Assembly (NCBI RefSeq): GCF_001422725.1
Contig: NZ_LMMA01000023.1
Location: 337,593 to 401,592 of the forward strand
DNA length: 64,000 nucleotides
Source of the DNA: Flavobacterium sp. Leaf82
Lineage (GTDB): Bacteria; Bacteroidota; Bacteroidia; Flavobacteriales; Flavobacteriaceae
Reading direction: 5' to 3'
Positions 44,586 to 53,102 of this stretch are shown one piece after another (position 1 is the stretch's first letter; each line of letters begins with the position of its first letter). A program made the position numbers and the translations under genes. The notes under the pieces were generated by a model. It was given only the letters and a program-made list of their open reading frames with translations, had not been told where the DNA came from and did not search any database.

Positions 44586-45335
44586 ATGGAAAACACACCC
44601 ATATTTTTTGCAGACGGAGAAAGTCCAAAAATGATTGAAGCATTCAAAAAAGCACAAGAAACTTTTAAATATTTCTGGAGAGAATTATCCTGGGAGTATC
44701 GCCGTATAGTTCCCGCACTTAATGTTGCCTGCGTAAAACTTGCCTTTACTCAGGAAATAGATAACGAAACCATAGTAGAACATATGTGGATCAATGAGAT
44801 CAATTTTGATGGCGAAAAAATAAAAGGCATTTTAGTAAACGATCCTGACGAATTAACAAATGTTAGCAATGGTGATTATGTAGAAATTCCGGTAAATCAA
44901 ATAAGCGACTGGTTATTTGCAACTCAGGATAAAACCTACGGAGGTTTCACGATACACGCCATGCGATCAGAAATGGACGAAACAGAAAGAGAACAACATG
45001 ATGAAGCGTGGGGATTAAATTTTGGTGATTACAATGATATTCTGGTTGCTTATGAACAAGAAGAAAAGCCAGAAAATTTGATAGAACACCCAATGAGCAA
45101 AAACATGCAGGAAAGTCTTATTGAGTTTATAAAAACAAATCCAGACGAACTTACAGCTCAGGACGAATTAGGATATACTTTTTTACATCGCGAAGCAATT
45201 GCAGGAAATAGTACAACTGTAAAAGTATTAATTGATTCCGGTGCAGATGTAAATGCAAAAACACACAACAATAAAACTGCTTTAGATTTTGCAGAACAAC
45301 TTAAATGGGAACATTTAATTCCAATCTTAAATTAA
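44586..45335 (+). CDS. DUF2314 and ankyrin-repeat protein
   Basis: This 249-residue cytoplasmic protein joins a DUF2314 domain (about 25-150: FKYFWRELSWEYRRIVPAL, VEHMWINEINFDGEKIKGIL and GDYVEIPVNQISDWL) to a C-terminal ankyrin pair (about 190-249: DELGYTFLHREAIAGNSTTV and SGADVNAKTHNNKTALDFAE). DUF2314 is frequent in small proteins near polymorphic toxin loci, and ankyrin repeats mediate protein contacts, so an immunity or binding role is possible. No toxin is seen beside it. A terminator follows at 45362. Confidence 0.8.
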   Translation: MENTPIFFADGESPKMIEAFKKAQETFKYFWRELSWEYRRIVPALNVACVKLAFTQEIDNETIVEHMWINEINFDGEKIKGILVNDPDELTNVSNGDYVEIPVNQISDWLFATQDKTYGGFTIHAMRSEMDETEREQHDEAWGLNFGDYNDILVAYEQEEKPENLIEHPMSKNMQESLIEFIKTNPDELTAQDELGYTFLHREAIAGNSTTVKVLIDSGADVNAKTHNNKTALDFAEQLKWEHLIPILN

Positions 45336-45361
45336 ATTTTTTAAAATGTTTTACAATAAAC

Positions 45362-45395
45362 AAAAAGCCAATCGATAAGGATTGGCTTTTTGTTT
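45362..45395. terminator. Bidirectional terminator between DUF2314-ankyrin and cytolysin genes
   Basis: AAAAAGCCAATC/GATTGGCTTTTT with a 6-nt loop; serves the two convergent genes. Confidence 0.88.
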
Positions 45396-45402
45396 TTAAT
45401 GC

Positions 45403-46563
45403 TTAATTTGCTTTTAACTCTTTAAATTGTTCTGTGTACATCTCTTTTACTTCTACTTCAGTATTATCTTTTAATCTGCGTATTTTGTATGATATTGGAG
45501 CAGATGAAGAAACTAGGTCATTAGGAGTAGGCGCTTGCAAGAAATTTACAAAACTATTATAATCTGTAACTTTTCCTCCTAACGACAAAGGTCCGCCCAC
45601 AATCATAACTTTTACCTTATTTTGCGCAAACAATCTTTTGAACTCTTCAGAGTAGTTTACATCAACACCAATATCTACCACTTTTAATGCTACACCAACA
45701 GATGCTTTAACCATCATATTATTATAAGCCTCATCTTTGGTGGTTTCGATTAATATATAAGCAACTCTTCCATAATCTACATTACTCACATAAACCGGTT
45801 CATGAGTTCCAAAATTGTTAGTGTTAATATCTCCATCAATCCAGTCTGTATAATATTTTGGATCAATAGTCATACTATACAAACGCTGTCTTACTTTTAC
45901 CATTACATAAGATTTAGTATTCGTTGAGCCGCTATTTTGTGTATAACCAAAATTTACTTTTACTAAACCACCTAATACATTTACATTCAAATGAGCATCA
46001 AGTGCTTTTTTAAAACTATTCTCAGTCGTAATTTCATCACTTTGATATTCATAATAGGTTGGTATTGCATCATAATCAATAAAATTTTTATTTTTACCAA
46101 CTAACCCATTAATTGTATTTCTTACGTCACTAGGAATGGGCAAAGTAATTGCGTTAACTAACTCCCCTCTTAAAGACATTGATAAAGTAACTGGTTTAAA
46201 AGCATTTTTAAGTACTAACGGATCATAAGTTGCATTCATAAAACTGGAACCACGTAAAATACTTCCCGGATAAATTACATCCAGATTTGCCTCGTTTATA
46301 ATAGAAAGAGGAGAAAGTGTGGTTTGTTTTTCTACTTCAGTAAGATAAACATATTCATTATTGCCAGTCGTAGGATTAAGTTCCTGCGTTCCCGTTTTTT
46401 TAGAACTTAATACATTATCCGGTTTATTCTCAAAAACTACGGATTTCAAATTCTCTAAAGTAGCGTTAGAATCACTGTCTTTATTATCATCGCTGCAAGA
46501 GATAAATAATGTAGCGCTAATTGCCAAAGCTAAAATGGCGTTTTTTTTCATTAGGTTTTTCAT
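45403..46563 (-). CDS. Cytolysin (CDC/thiol-activated family) lipoprotein lacking domain 4
   Basis: This 386-residue lipoprotein (lipobox FISC, then SDDNKD) follows domains 1-3 of cholesterol-dependent cytolysins. Matching blocks are VIYPGSILRG (as YPGALVKA), KPVTLSMSL, YVSNVDYGRVAYILI (as YISSVAYGRQVYLKL), KVMIVGG and PISYKIRRLKDNTEV. These proteins oligomerise into a prepore ring and insert hairpins. The sequence stops just after the point where domain 4 would begin, so no undecapeptide and no cholesterol-recognition loops are present. The gene looks intact, so the shortness seems natural. Cytolysin-like (CDCL) pairs from other Flavobacteriia are the nearest comparison. The neighbouring lipoprotein gene, 14 bp upstream on the same strand, is probably cotranscribed. 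Surface display is likely from the acidic post-Cys signal. Confidence 0.8.
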   Translation of the reverse strand: MKNLMKKNAILALAISATLFISCSDDNKDSDSNATLENLKSVVFENKPDNVLSSKKTGTQELNPTTGNNEYVYLTEVEKQTTLSPLSIINEANLDVIYPGSILRGSSFMNATYDPLVLKNAFKPVTLSMSLRGELVNAITLPIPSDVRNTINGLVGKNKNFIDYDAIPTYYEYQSDEITTENSFKKALDAHLNVNVLGGLVKVNFGYTQNSGSTNTKSYVMVKVRQRLYSMTIDPKYYTDWIDGDINTNNFGTHEPVYVSNVDYGRVAYILIETTKDEAYNNMMVKASVGVALKVVDIGVDVNYSEEFKRLFAQNKVKVMIVGGPLSLGGKVTDYNSFVNFLQAPTPNDLVSSSAPISYKIRRLKDNTEVEVKEMYTEQFKELKAN

Positions 46564-46577
46564 ATTATTGTTTTAAG

Positions 46578-47423
46578 TTATTGTTTTTGTTTAATAGTCA
46601 AATTGCTATATGTAATGATATTATCAGGTTCATGATTTCTTTTTTGTGTTATTTTAAGCTCAGATAATGTCCATTTAGGTACGATTTGCGCACCTTTTTC
46701 AGTATTTACTTTTTCGCTAAAAGTCATTACACTATTTATAGAAATGTTGCCATTAAATTTTTTATCATTATATAATGCTGTATAGCTATTTTGTTTAGAG
46801 TCACTGTCTGTTAAATACGTGTCGTTCGTCTGGTCACCATCATCAATTGTAAATTCATAGTAACGACTGTGTTTAGAATTCCCAAACATGGAAGAATTAG
46901 ATGTTTGTTCATTCCAGGTATACATTTCGATTTTTACTGCAGAAAACAATATTTCCTGAGTTGATCCCGCAACATATTTATTTGCCAGCATTTTGCGAAG
47001 CTCATATTGTTGGGTGAAATTTCCGGGTTTTAAAATCGAAACAAAAAATGAAGAATTTGCAAATTTGACGATAATACTATCTCGCGTTTGCTTAACAAAT
47101 TGATCATCAACAGACTCGGACATAAGCGAAGAAGTTATTTTTATTTCTTCCTGAAAATTATAATCAATTTTGTTTTGTTGATGTCTGGTTGCATCAGCTG
47201 TTATTGGTTTCAATACATAAACAACATCAGGCGAAGAATCAAAATCTTTGATTTTTACATCAAATTTTAGTGTTTCTCCTACCTGAATATTGTTCCAAAC
47301 TGAACGATCATTACTTTTAGATAAAATAAAATTGGCTTCATTATGCTGAATGGTTTCTGTTGAATTGTTTTCTTCACTACAGGAAGCAAAACCGACTAGA
47401 ATAAAAAAGAGATATTTTTTCAT
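46578..47423 (-). CDS. Lipoprotein of unknown family, partner of the cytolysin gene
   Basis: This 281-residue protein has a lipoprotein signal with Cys15 (GFASC) followed by SEENN, a surface-export-like pattern. The rest is strand-rich with many Asn, Ser, Thr and Lys and no recognised domain. It lies 14 bp upstream of the cytolysin gene on the same strand, so one transcript is expected. It could be a partner, activator or inhibitor of the pore protein; that is inference from position only. Confidence 0.65.
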   Translation of the reverse strand: MKKYLFFILVGFASCSEENNSTETIQHNEANFILSKSNDRSVWNNIQVGETLKFDVKIKDFDSSPDVVYVLKPITADATRHQQNKIDYNFQEEIKITSSLMSESVDDQFVKQTRDSIIVKFANSSFFVSILKPGNFTQQYELRKMLANKYVAGSTQEILFSAVKIEMYTWNEQTSNSSMFGNSKHSRYYEFTIDDGDQTNDTYLTDSDSKQNSYTALYNDKKFNGNISINSVMTFSEKVNTEKGAQIVPKWTLSELKITQKRNHEPDNIITYSNLTIKQKQ

Positions 47424-47630
47424 AATTAAATTTTTTTCAAATTAATGGCTTTATAATATCATTTTTATCCGCTAAAAGTCTTTTGAATAATAGAATAAGG
47501 TCGGTCTGTATTTTATTTTCTAAAAGCCTTTTTATTTTCTAAAAAATTCAAGTTTTATTTCAGAAAATGAGTTTTTAAAATTTAGAAAAACATACATAAT
47601 GTTCTTTTATTTAAGTAGTATTTAAGACAA

Positions 47631-47669
47631 AAAAAAATCCGATTTGCTCTCACAAATCGGATTTTTTTA
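47631..47669 (-). terminator. Terminator after the XRE gene (AATCCGATTTG family)
   Basis: AAAAAATCCGATTTG/CAAATCGGATTTTTT with a 6-nt loop and T-run on the minus strand; 27 bp beyond the XRE stop. Confidence 0.88.
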
Positions 47670-47695
47670 TTGTATTAAATTATTCTTGAAATTCG

Positions 47696-47914
47696 TTATT
47701 TGAAATCAAGCAACTTTGATAAAGTAATTTCTAAGGCATTTGCAACTTCAAACAAAGTATAAATCGTAGCATTAACTTTTGCATTTTCAAGTTTTTCAAT
47801 TGATTGACGATCTTTATTACACGCTCTCGCTAAGTCGGATTGACTCCAACCCTTTTCTTCTCTTAATTGAATAATTCTCTTACCAATTTTATTTTTCAAT
47901 ATATCTCGTGTCAT
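47696..47914 (-). CDS. Small XRE-family HTH regulator
   Basis: This 72-residue DNA-binding protein is a single Cro/C1-type HTH domain (about 12-66): IIQLREEKGWSQSDLARACNKDRQSIEKLENAKVNATIYTLFEVANAL, a textbook five-helix pattern. It is divergent from the SymE-like gene at 48008, with two matching inverted repeats in between. Autorepression and control of the SymE-like gene are expected, as in toxin-antitoxin style pairs. Confidence 0.88.
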   Translation of the reverse strand: MTRDILKNKIGKRIIQLREEKGWSQSDLARACNKDRQSIEKLENAKVNATIYTLFEVANALEITLSKLLDFK

Positions 47915-47945
47915 AAATCAAATGTCATAGAATTTGCTGACAAAT

Positions 47946-48008
47946 TTGTCATATTTTAATACGACAACTAGGTTTTTTAACTATATTTGTCATATAAAAA
48001 TACGACAA
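47946..48008. promoter_or_regulatory. Two TTGTCATAT-N4-ATACGACAA operator copies
   Basis: The sequence TTGTCATAT-N4-ATACGACAA occurs twice, at 47946-47967 and 47987-48008, differing only in the 4-bp middle (TTTA against AAAA). Each is an imperfect palindrome with TTGTC/GACAA ends. GACAAATTTGTC overlaps the first as a perfect 12-bp palindrome. The second ends at the SymE-like ATG. They lie between the XRE gene and the SymE-like gene and are the obvious operators for the XRE protein. Confidence 0.7.
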
Positions 48009-48196
48009 TGAAAAATTCAAGAACACTAAAAATTCACACAAAGTCCAAATCTGGAGTACATATGCCTACAAAAATTCCGGTAATAAAACTTGAAGGCAAA
48101 TGGCTTAAAAAACTTGGTTTCAACGAAGGACAAATGATAAATGTAGCACAAGAAATAAACAGGCTCATAATTACAATTGATAATCAAGCGAAATGA
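48008..48196 (+). CDS. SymE-family toxin-like protein
   Basis: This 62-residue protein is read from ATG 48008; a TTG in frame at 47987 would only add operator-derived residues. It contains the SymE core: PVIKLEGKWLKKLGFNEGQMINVAQEINRLIITID, an AbrB-like swapped-hairpin fold. E. coli SymE is an SOS-induced, RNA- or nucleoid-affecting toxin; relatives often act as DNA-binding regulators. The XRE partner, rather than an antisense RNA, suggests protein-based repression here. Whether it is toxic is not known. Confidence 0.75.
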   Translation: MKNSRTLKIHTKSKSGVHMPTKIPVIKLEGKWLKKLGFNEGQMINVAQEINRLIITIDNQAK

Positions 48197-48266
48197 TCTT
48201 ATTTTAATAATTCAACAAAAATTAAAGCCTATATTTTTATAACTTTATACCTAAATAAGTAAAGTC

Positions 48267-49166
48267 ATGAAAGAAGTATGCATTGTTGAATTTCCATCAA
48301 ATTTGGGTTTAAAAGAACCTCAACCCGGAAAAGAACCAGGCGTAAAAAAATTGCCGGACTGGTTATGGAAACATAATTTACATAAAGCCATTGATCCCAA
48401 AGACATTCTAAGACTTGATGCCCCAAAATATAGCAATGTAAGAGATCTGGAAACTAATATTCTCAACGCAAACGCATTAGTAAATTATGCCAGAGAACAA
48501 GCTTATTTAATAAACAATTTACTTTCTCAAAACAAATTTCCGTTTGTACTTGGCGGAGATTGCAGCATATTATTAGGACCCGCAATTGCTTTGAAACAAA
48601 AAGGAAACTACGGATTATTTTATCTCGACGGTCATACTGATTTTATGAATGTTTCGTTGTCTGAAACTGGCGGAGTTGGCGGAATGGCAGCTTCTATCGT
48701 AACGGGAAACGGATCTGAAAAACTAACCAATATTCTTAATTTATCCCCGTATATAAAACAAGAAAATCTTTGGTGCGCAGGCAATCGCGAATACGACGAT
48801 GAATACGAAAATGAAATTCGTAATTCGCGTGCAACCTATATCAGTCTTCATGAATTGCGAAAACAAGGTATTGCAACTTGCATTCAAAATTTTTTATCAC
48901 AAGTAAAAACTAAAAATCTGGACGGATTCTGGCTTCATATCGATGTTGATGTTCTCAACAATTCGATAATGCCTTGTGTCGACAGCCCAACTCCGGACGG
49001 ACTTACTTATGAAGAATTCAATGAACTTACCTCCTATTTATTTCAAAGCGAGAAACTAACCGGACTCGAAATTACAATTCTCGATCCGGATTTAGATCCC
49101 ACCGGACAATACACAAAAGAATTTGTACATCATATTAGCACAACTTTTAATGCATATAAAAGTTAG
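48267..49166 (+). CDS. Arginase/agmatinase-family protein with altered first metal ligand
   Basis: This 299-residue protein follows the ureohydrolase fold: LGGDCSILLGP (about 95-105), FYLDGHTDF, and HIDVDVLNNS then PTPDGLTYEE. The usual first ligand His of GGDHS is Cys, and the third Asp of the DxDxxDP motif is Asn; the DGHTD ligands are kept. This GGDCS variant occurs as a subfamily in other bacteria from memory, so it need not be a mutation here, but substrate and metal use are unclear. Guanidino or formimino hydrolysis is the default guess. It is a single gene. Confidence 0.8.
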   Translation: MKEVCIVEFPSNLGLKEPQPGKEPGVKKLPDWLWKHNLHKAIDPKDILRLDAPKYSNVRDLETNILNANALVNYAREQAYLINNLLSQNKFPFVLGGDCSILLGPAIALKQKGNYGLFYLDGHTDFMNVSLSETGGVGGMAASIVTGNGSEKLTNILNLSPYIKQENLWCAGNREYDDEYENEIRNSRATYISLHELRKQGIATCIQNFLSQVKTKNLDGFWLHIDVDVLNNSIMPCVDSPTPDGLTYEEFNELTSYLFQSEKLTGLEITILDPDLDPTGQYTKEFVHHISTTFNAYKS

Positions 49167-49221
49167 ATTTTATTTGATATAATAAAAACTTCTATTGGTC
49201 ATTTCAATTTAAAAAGGCAAG

Positions 49222-49229
49222 TAATTTTG
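49222..49229 (+). promoter_or_regulatory. Candidate -7 box of the carbonic anhydrase gene
   Basis: TAATTTTG matches TAnnTTTG 47 bp before the ATG at 49277. No TTTG with the right spacing is seen, so this is a weak call. Confidence 0.3.
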
Positions 49230-49276
49230 CATAATTCTATTAGCCACAATAGATTACACCTTTAAAAAATTGAATC

Positions 49277-49948
49277 ATGAAAACAAAAATTGCAATATTA
49301 GCGTTGATATTCTTTACTGCATTTGCATGCAAACAAGGAGAATCACAAAGTAATAATCCTACTGAAAAAGATCTTACACCTTTAGAAAAACTAACGTCTG
49401 GAAACCAGCGTTTTTTAGATCAAAAATCAATACATCCGCATCAAAACAAAAAATCTGTTTTAGAAAATCAAGATTCCCAAAAACCTTTTGCCGTAATTAT
49501 TACCTGTTCAGACAGCAGGGTTTCTCCAGAAATCGTATTTGATCAGGGTATTGGCGATTTGTTCGTGATACGAAATGCCGGAAATTTAATTTCTGATATC
49601 GACATGGGAAGCATCGAATACGCCGTAGAACATTTAGACACTAAACTAATCGTAGTTTTAGGACATACAGAATGCGGTGCCATAAAAGCGTATATCAACG
49701 ATAAAGACGGATCTTATAAAAAACACTTTAATCATATCGACAATATCGTCGAAACAATTTCTTTAGAAGATGAAGAAATCGAAGCCGACAAAATCAACCC
49801 GAAAATAAACAATTATCTGGGCGCGATTAATGCTAATATCAAACACTCGGCAAAACTTATAGAAAATAATCCTGTGTTGAAAAAACAAAAAGTAAAAATC
49901 GTCTCAATGCAATACGACGTTCATACCGGAAAAATAATCCAGTTATAA
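49277..49948 (+). CDS. Beta-carbonic anhydrase, exported lipoprotein
   Basis: This 223-residue enzyme interconverts CO2 and bicarbonate. Zinc ligands and catalytic residues are Cys77, Asp79 and Arg81 in ITCSDSR, and His130 and Cys133 in GHTECGA, exactly the beta-class set. The N-terminus is a lipoprotein signal with Cys18 (AFACKQ), so this beta-carbonic anhydrase works at the cell envelope rather than in the cytoplasm. A terminator follows at 49973. Confidence 0.93.
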   Translation: MKTKIAILALIFFTAFACKQGESQSNNPTEKDLTPLEKLTSGNQRFLDQKSIHPHQNKKSVLENQDSQKPFAVIITCSDSRVSPEIVFDQGIGDLFVIRNAGNLISDIDMGSIEYAVEHLDTKLIVVLGHTECGAIKAYINDKDGSYKKHFNHIDNIVETISLEDEEIEADKINPKINNYLGAINANIKHSAKLIENNPVLKKQKVKIVSMQYDVHTGKIIQL

Positions 49949-49972
49949 TTGCAGGATAAAAATCAAGAATAA

Positions 49973-50006
49973 GAATCCGATTTGTGAAAACAAGTCGGAT
50001 TTTTTT
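49973..50006 (+). terminator. Terminator after carbonic anhydrase (AATCCGATTTG family)
   Basis: AATCCGATTTG/CAAGTCGGATT with loop TGAAAA and a T7 run; one G-U pair as in the lpdA terminator. Confidence 0.88.
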
Positions 50007-50090
50007 GTTTTGGAAGTTCAGTATTTTAATTTTTATTAGCACAATTTAAAAAAAGTTTTAAATTTATAATATCAATTTAAAGCTCAAAAC

Positions 50091-50735
50091 ATGACATTAG
50101 AAGAATACAAAAAACAATTTTCAGATGACGATGCTGTCGGCTGGCTGTCTATAGACAAAGAGCTAGATGAGCTTTATCCCAATCAGGAACCCAAACATTA
50201 TGTACCGCCAATAAGTTATATGCTTGGCGGCGCAGATCCGCTTGACGGCATAAGCGTTTACGAAAGCAAAAAACAAACAGACCACCTGCATTTTGTAACC
50301 TACGGTTTTTCTGAATTGTATTATAATGAAGAAAAACTAGACGGCGAATTTAGCAAATGGGGATTTGAACTTACCTTTAGACTAAAACCTTTTGCACCGG
50401 ATAACGAAAACCCAAGTTGGGCAATTGCACTCTTGCAAAACATTGCCCGATATGTTTTTGACAGCGGAAACTGGTTTGAGGAATTTCATTATATGCCCGC
50501 AAACGGACCAATACGACTGGATACTGAAACTGCTATAACAGCCTTGATTTTTGTGGCAGATCCTGAGTTAGAAAAAATACAAACTCCACATGGCGAAGTC
50601 ACTTTTTTGCAAATCGTAGGAATCACATCTGCTGAATATGATCAGTTGGTAGAAAATCCCGAAACTGCAGAGGAATTAGTAAATAAACTCAAAGAAAACA
50701 ATCCGTTATTGATTGCGGATTTGACAAGAAAATAA
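50091..50735 (+). CDS. Suppressor of fused (SUFU) domain protein
   Basis: This 214-residue cytoplasmic protein has the bacterial SUFU fold along its length: PISYMLGGADPLDGISVYES, HLHFVTYGFSELYYNEEK, KWGFELTFRLKP and WAIALLQNIARYVFDSGNWF. Bacterial SUFU proteins are common as immunity proteins in polymorphic toxin systems; this one has no visible toxin partner. It is a single gene with its own terminator. Confidence 0.88.
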   Translation: MTLEEYKKQFSDDDAVGWLSIDKELDELYPNQEPKHYVPPISYMLGGADPLDGISVYESKKQTDHLHFVTYGFSELYYNEEKLDGEFSKWGFELTFRLKPFAPDNENPSWAIALLQNIARYVFDSGNWFEEFHYMPANGPIRLDTETAITALIFVADPELEKIQTPHGEVTFLQIVGITSAEYDQLVENPETAEELVNKLKENNPLLIADLTRK

Positions 50736-50740
50736 CTCAG

Positions 50741-50772
50741 AAATCCGATTTAGAAAACTAAGTCGGATTTTT
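50741..50772 (+). terminator. Terminator after SUFU gene (AATCCGATT family)
   Basis: AAATCCGATTTAG/CTAAGTCGGATTT, loop AAAA, then T-rich sequence. It is the most diverged of the family in the loop-proximal bases. Confidence 0.85.
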
Positions 50773-50776
50773 ATTT

Positions 50777-50877
50777 GGGCGTTACCCGCAGAAAAAGCGG
50801 GTCGGGCTTTCGGCTATATCTTTTGTTCCGTTTCTCTTCACAAAAGGATACCGCCTCTATCCCTAACGCAAAACCCG
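50777..50877. repeat. GGGCGTTACCC...CCCTAACGC intergenic repeat
   Basis: Begins GGGCGTTACCCGC, has an inner hairpin CCCGC/GCGGG, and ends CCCTAACGCAAAACCCG, the imperfect inverse of the start. It is GC-richer than its surroundings. Non-coding; a repeat type recurring in Flavobacterium genomes. Confidence 0.65.
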
Positions 50878-51003
50878 TTTTTATAAGAACATTTTATTTC
50901 TAAATTAAATTATTATAATAAAAAGATTATTTTAGCTTTGTTAAGGATTCCGCATCAAAACAAACACATTCAACTAGTTATACAACCTTAAAAAAGTATT
51001 ATT

Positions 51004-51393
51004 ATGAATGCAGAAATACAAGAATACAATAATTTGCAAAACTCTACAGATCAGGAAATCTGTAATAAACTTGCCGCTATAATCGATGAAAATTTGCCAA
51101 ATGCCGAAAACAAGATTTGGCACGCACATCCGGTTTGGTTTTTAGACGGTAATCCTATCGTGGGTTACAGCAAACTAAAAGCAAGCGTTAGGTTATTATT
51201 CTGGAGCGGACAATCTTTTGATGAAGAAAAACTAACCGACGAAGGCTCTTTTAAAGCCGCAGAATCACGCTACATAAATCCGGAACAAATCGACATAGAC
51301 GATATAGAACGCTGGCTCAAAAAAGCGCAGGAAATACAATGGGATTATAAAAACCTAATCAAACGAAAAGGAATTTTAATTCGGTTAAAATAA
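51004..51393 (+). CDS. DUF1801 family protein
   Basis: This 129-residue protein has DUF1801 features: IIDENLPNAENKIWHAHPVWFLDGNPIVGYSKLKASVRLLFW, with the small beta-rich YdhG-like fold expected. The function is unknown. It is followed 33 bp later by a GNAT gene. Another DUF1801 protein lies at 60626 but is not closely similar. Confidence 0.8.
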   Translation: MNAEIQEYNNLQNSTDQEICNKLAAIIDENLPNAENKIWHAHPVWFLDGNPIVGYSKLKASVRLLFWSGQSFDEEKLTDEGSFKAAESRYINPEQIDIDDIERWLKKAQEIQWDYKNLIKRKGILIRLK

Positions 51394-51426
51394 AACAAGC
51401 ACAAATAAGGTTAGAATAAAATTATT

Positions 51427-51858
51427 ATGGAAATTGTAAGGATCAAAAAAAATCATTACGACGCTTTAAGAAAACTATTTTTAAAAGAGAGAAAAAACAC
51501 GTTCTCGTGGCTGGATCCTTTAAAATTTAAACTAGACGATTTTGAAAAGCATACAAAAGGAGAATTAGTTTTGGTTGCTTTAGATCAGGAAATTCCAATT
51601 GGATTTATCTCTATTTGGATGCCAAATAAGTTTATTCATCATTTATATCTCGACGAAAAATATCAAAACAAAGGCGTTGGAACTCAATTGCTCAAAGCTG
51701 CAATTCAGGAAACTAATTTACCTATTACGTTAAAATGCTTAGAAGAGAATACAAAAGCAGTTGATTTTTATAAAAAGAAAGGATTTGTTGCCATAGAAAG
51801 AGGACCATCTGAAAACGGAGATTATATATTATTTGAGTTATCAGAAAATTTAAAATAG
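51427..51858 (+). CDS. GNAT family N-acetyltransferase
   Basis: This 143-residue protein has the GNAT fold: GFISIWMPNKFIHHLYLDEKYQNKGVGTQLLKAAI (acetyl-CoA loop QNKGVG, about 80-85) and NTKAVDFYKKKGFVAIERG near the end. It transfers an acetyl group to an unknown amine. It lies 33 bp after the DUF1801 gene and may be cotranscribed with it. Confidence 0.88.
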   Translation: MEIVRIKKNHYDALRKLFLKERKNTFSWLDPLKFKLDDFEKHTKGELVLVALDQEIPIGFISIWMPNKFIHHLYLDEKYQNKGVGTQLLKAAIQETNLPITLKCLEENTKAVDFYKKKGFVAIERGPSENGDYILFELSENLK

Positions 51859-51939
51859 AAACACTAAATCAATTATAATTACACCTTACATTCAAAACCA
51901 ATAATCACTGCATAAATTCGTTTAAAAAAGAAAATAATA

Positions 51940-52350
51940 ATGGCCAATACATTCTACTCTTATTTAGCATTTATAACCCCAGATTCTAACGCAAGCCTCA
52001 TTGCTTTAAAAAATAATTTAGAAACTTTCTATAACAAATCAGAAACAGCAGATAAACCAGAAATTGTACTTGATAATGACCAAATCGAGCTTGTTTTCAA
52101 AGATGAATATCGCTTGTATATCGCCTATTCTCAAGAAGAATATGTAAATGAAGAAGCGCTTGAACTTGCAGAAGAACACGAACTCGATTGGAATGAAAAC
52201 ATTATTGATAAAGCAAAATTACAAACCTGCAATAAAAGATTTGAAATTTGGGGCGATGACGATTTTGATATGGATTATTTTAATGACAGTTTGTATATCA
52301 TAGAACAAATAGAAAATTTTGATGATGTAATTATATTTTCGATCCAATAA
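51940..52350 (+). CDS. Hypothetical acidic protein
   Basis: This 136-residue cytoplasmic protein is strongly acidic (LELAEEHELDWNEN, WGDDDFDMDYFNDS) with no signal or membrane segment. I recognise no family. Start, spacing and codon use look normal for a real gene. Small acidic proteins of this kind are sometimes immunity proteins, but no partner is visible. Confidence 0.6.
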   Translation: MANTFYSYLAFITPDSNASLIALKNNLETFYNKSETADKPEIVLDNDQIELVFKDEYRLYIAYSQEEYVNEEALELAEEHELDWNENIIDKAKLQTCNKRFEIWGDDDFDMDYFNDSLYIIEQIENFDDVIIFSIQ

Positions 52351-52486
52351 ATGATTTAACACATATCATCATTAAATTTTACAAAAAGAAAACAATAAAC
52401 AATTCTTTTAAGATATTAAACAACTACAACGCAACCATTTAATAAATTTTACATCTATTAATTAAACCAACGTAAAATTTATAACT

Positions 52487-52906
52487 ATGAAAAAATTGTT
52501 TTTGTTAATCGCAGTTGTCTTATTTTGTTCTTGCAGTAATGATGATAAAGATTCCTCTCAAAACGAAATAAAAGGCAAATGGAAACTGACTAATACTTCT
52601 GGAGGAATAACTGGCACATCATATCCTATACCTGCGAATCAAGAAACGGTTTTAGAATTTTCTGAGAATACTTTAAAAACCTATATAAATGGTACTTTAT
52701 TAAATACTCAGACTTATAGTTTTCAAATAAAAAAATCAATTTTTGGAGGCGTTAGAAAAATGATAGTTACCCAAAGTAATTCAATTGCAAATGACATTAA
52801 CAGAGTACAATCTTTTAACATTCTTGGCGACAAATTATCCTTAAGAGATGAATGTTTCGATTGTTACACAGCAGAATATACGCGTATAAATCTTGCTGCA
52901 TTCTAA
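52487..52906 (+). CDS. Lipocalin-like surface lipoprotein
   Basis: This 139-residue protein has a lipobox FCSC (Cys17), then SNDDKD, the acidic post-Cys pattern of surface lipoproteins in this phylum. The remainder, starting IKGKWKLTNTSGG and ending YTAEYTRI, resembles the small lipocalin-like domains common in Bacteroidota. Ligand unknown. Confidence 0.65.
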   Translation: MKKLFLLIAVVLFCSCSNDDKDSSQNEIKGKWKLTNTSGGITGTSYPIPANQETVLEFSENTLKTYINGTLLNTQTYSFQIKKSIFGGVRKMIVTQSNSIANDINRVQSFNILGDKLSLRDECFDCYTAEYTRINLAAF

Positions 52907-52937
52907 AAACGTTAGATTACAACAAAACAAAAACCTT

Positions 52938-52978
52938 AAAAAGTCTGATCTTTAAACCTTAAAAAATCAGACTTTTAT
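52938..52978 (+). terminator. Terminator after the lipocalin-like gene
   Basis: AAAAGTCTGAT/ATCAGACTTTT with an approximately 16-nt loop and a T-rich tail. Confidence 0.75.
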
Positions 52979-53102
52979 TTTATAACCTTTATACTCCTTT
53001 TCTCTATTTTCTATTTTCTCTCATTCCCTATTCTGGTTTTAATTTGTATTTTCGTTCAATATAAACGAATTCCTAAAAAATATAAATAAGCCAACTCATA
53101 AT

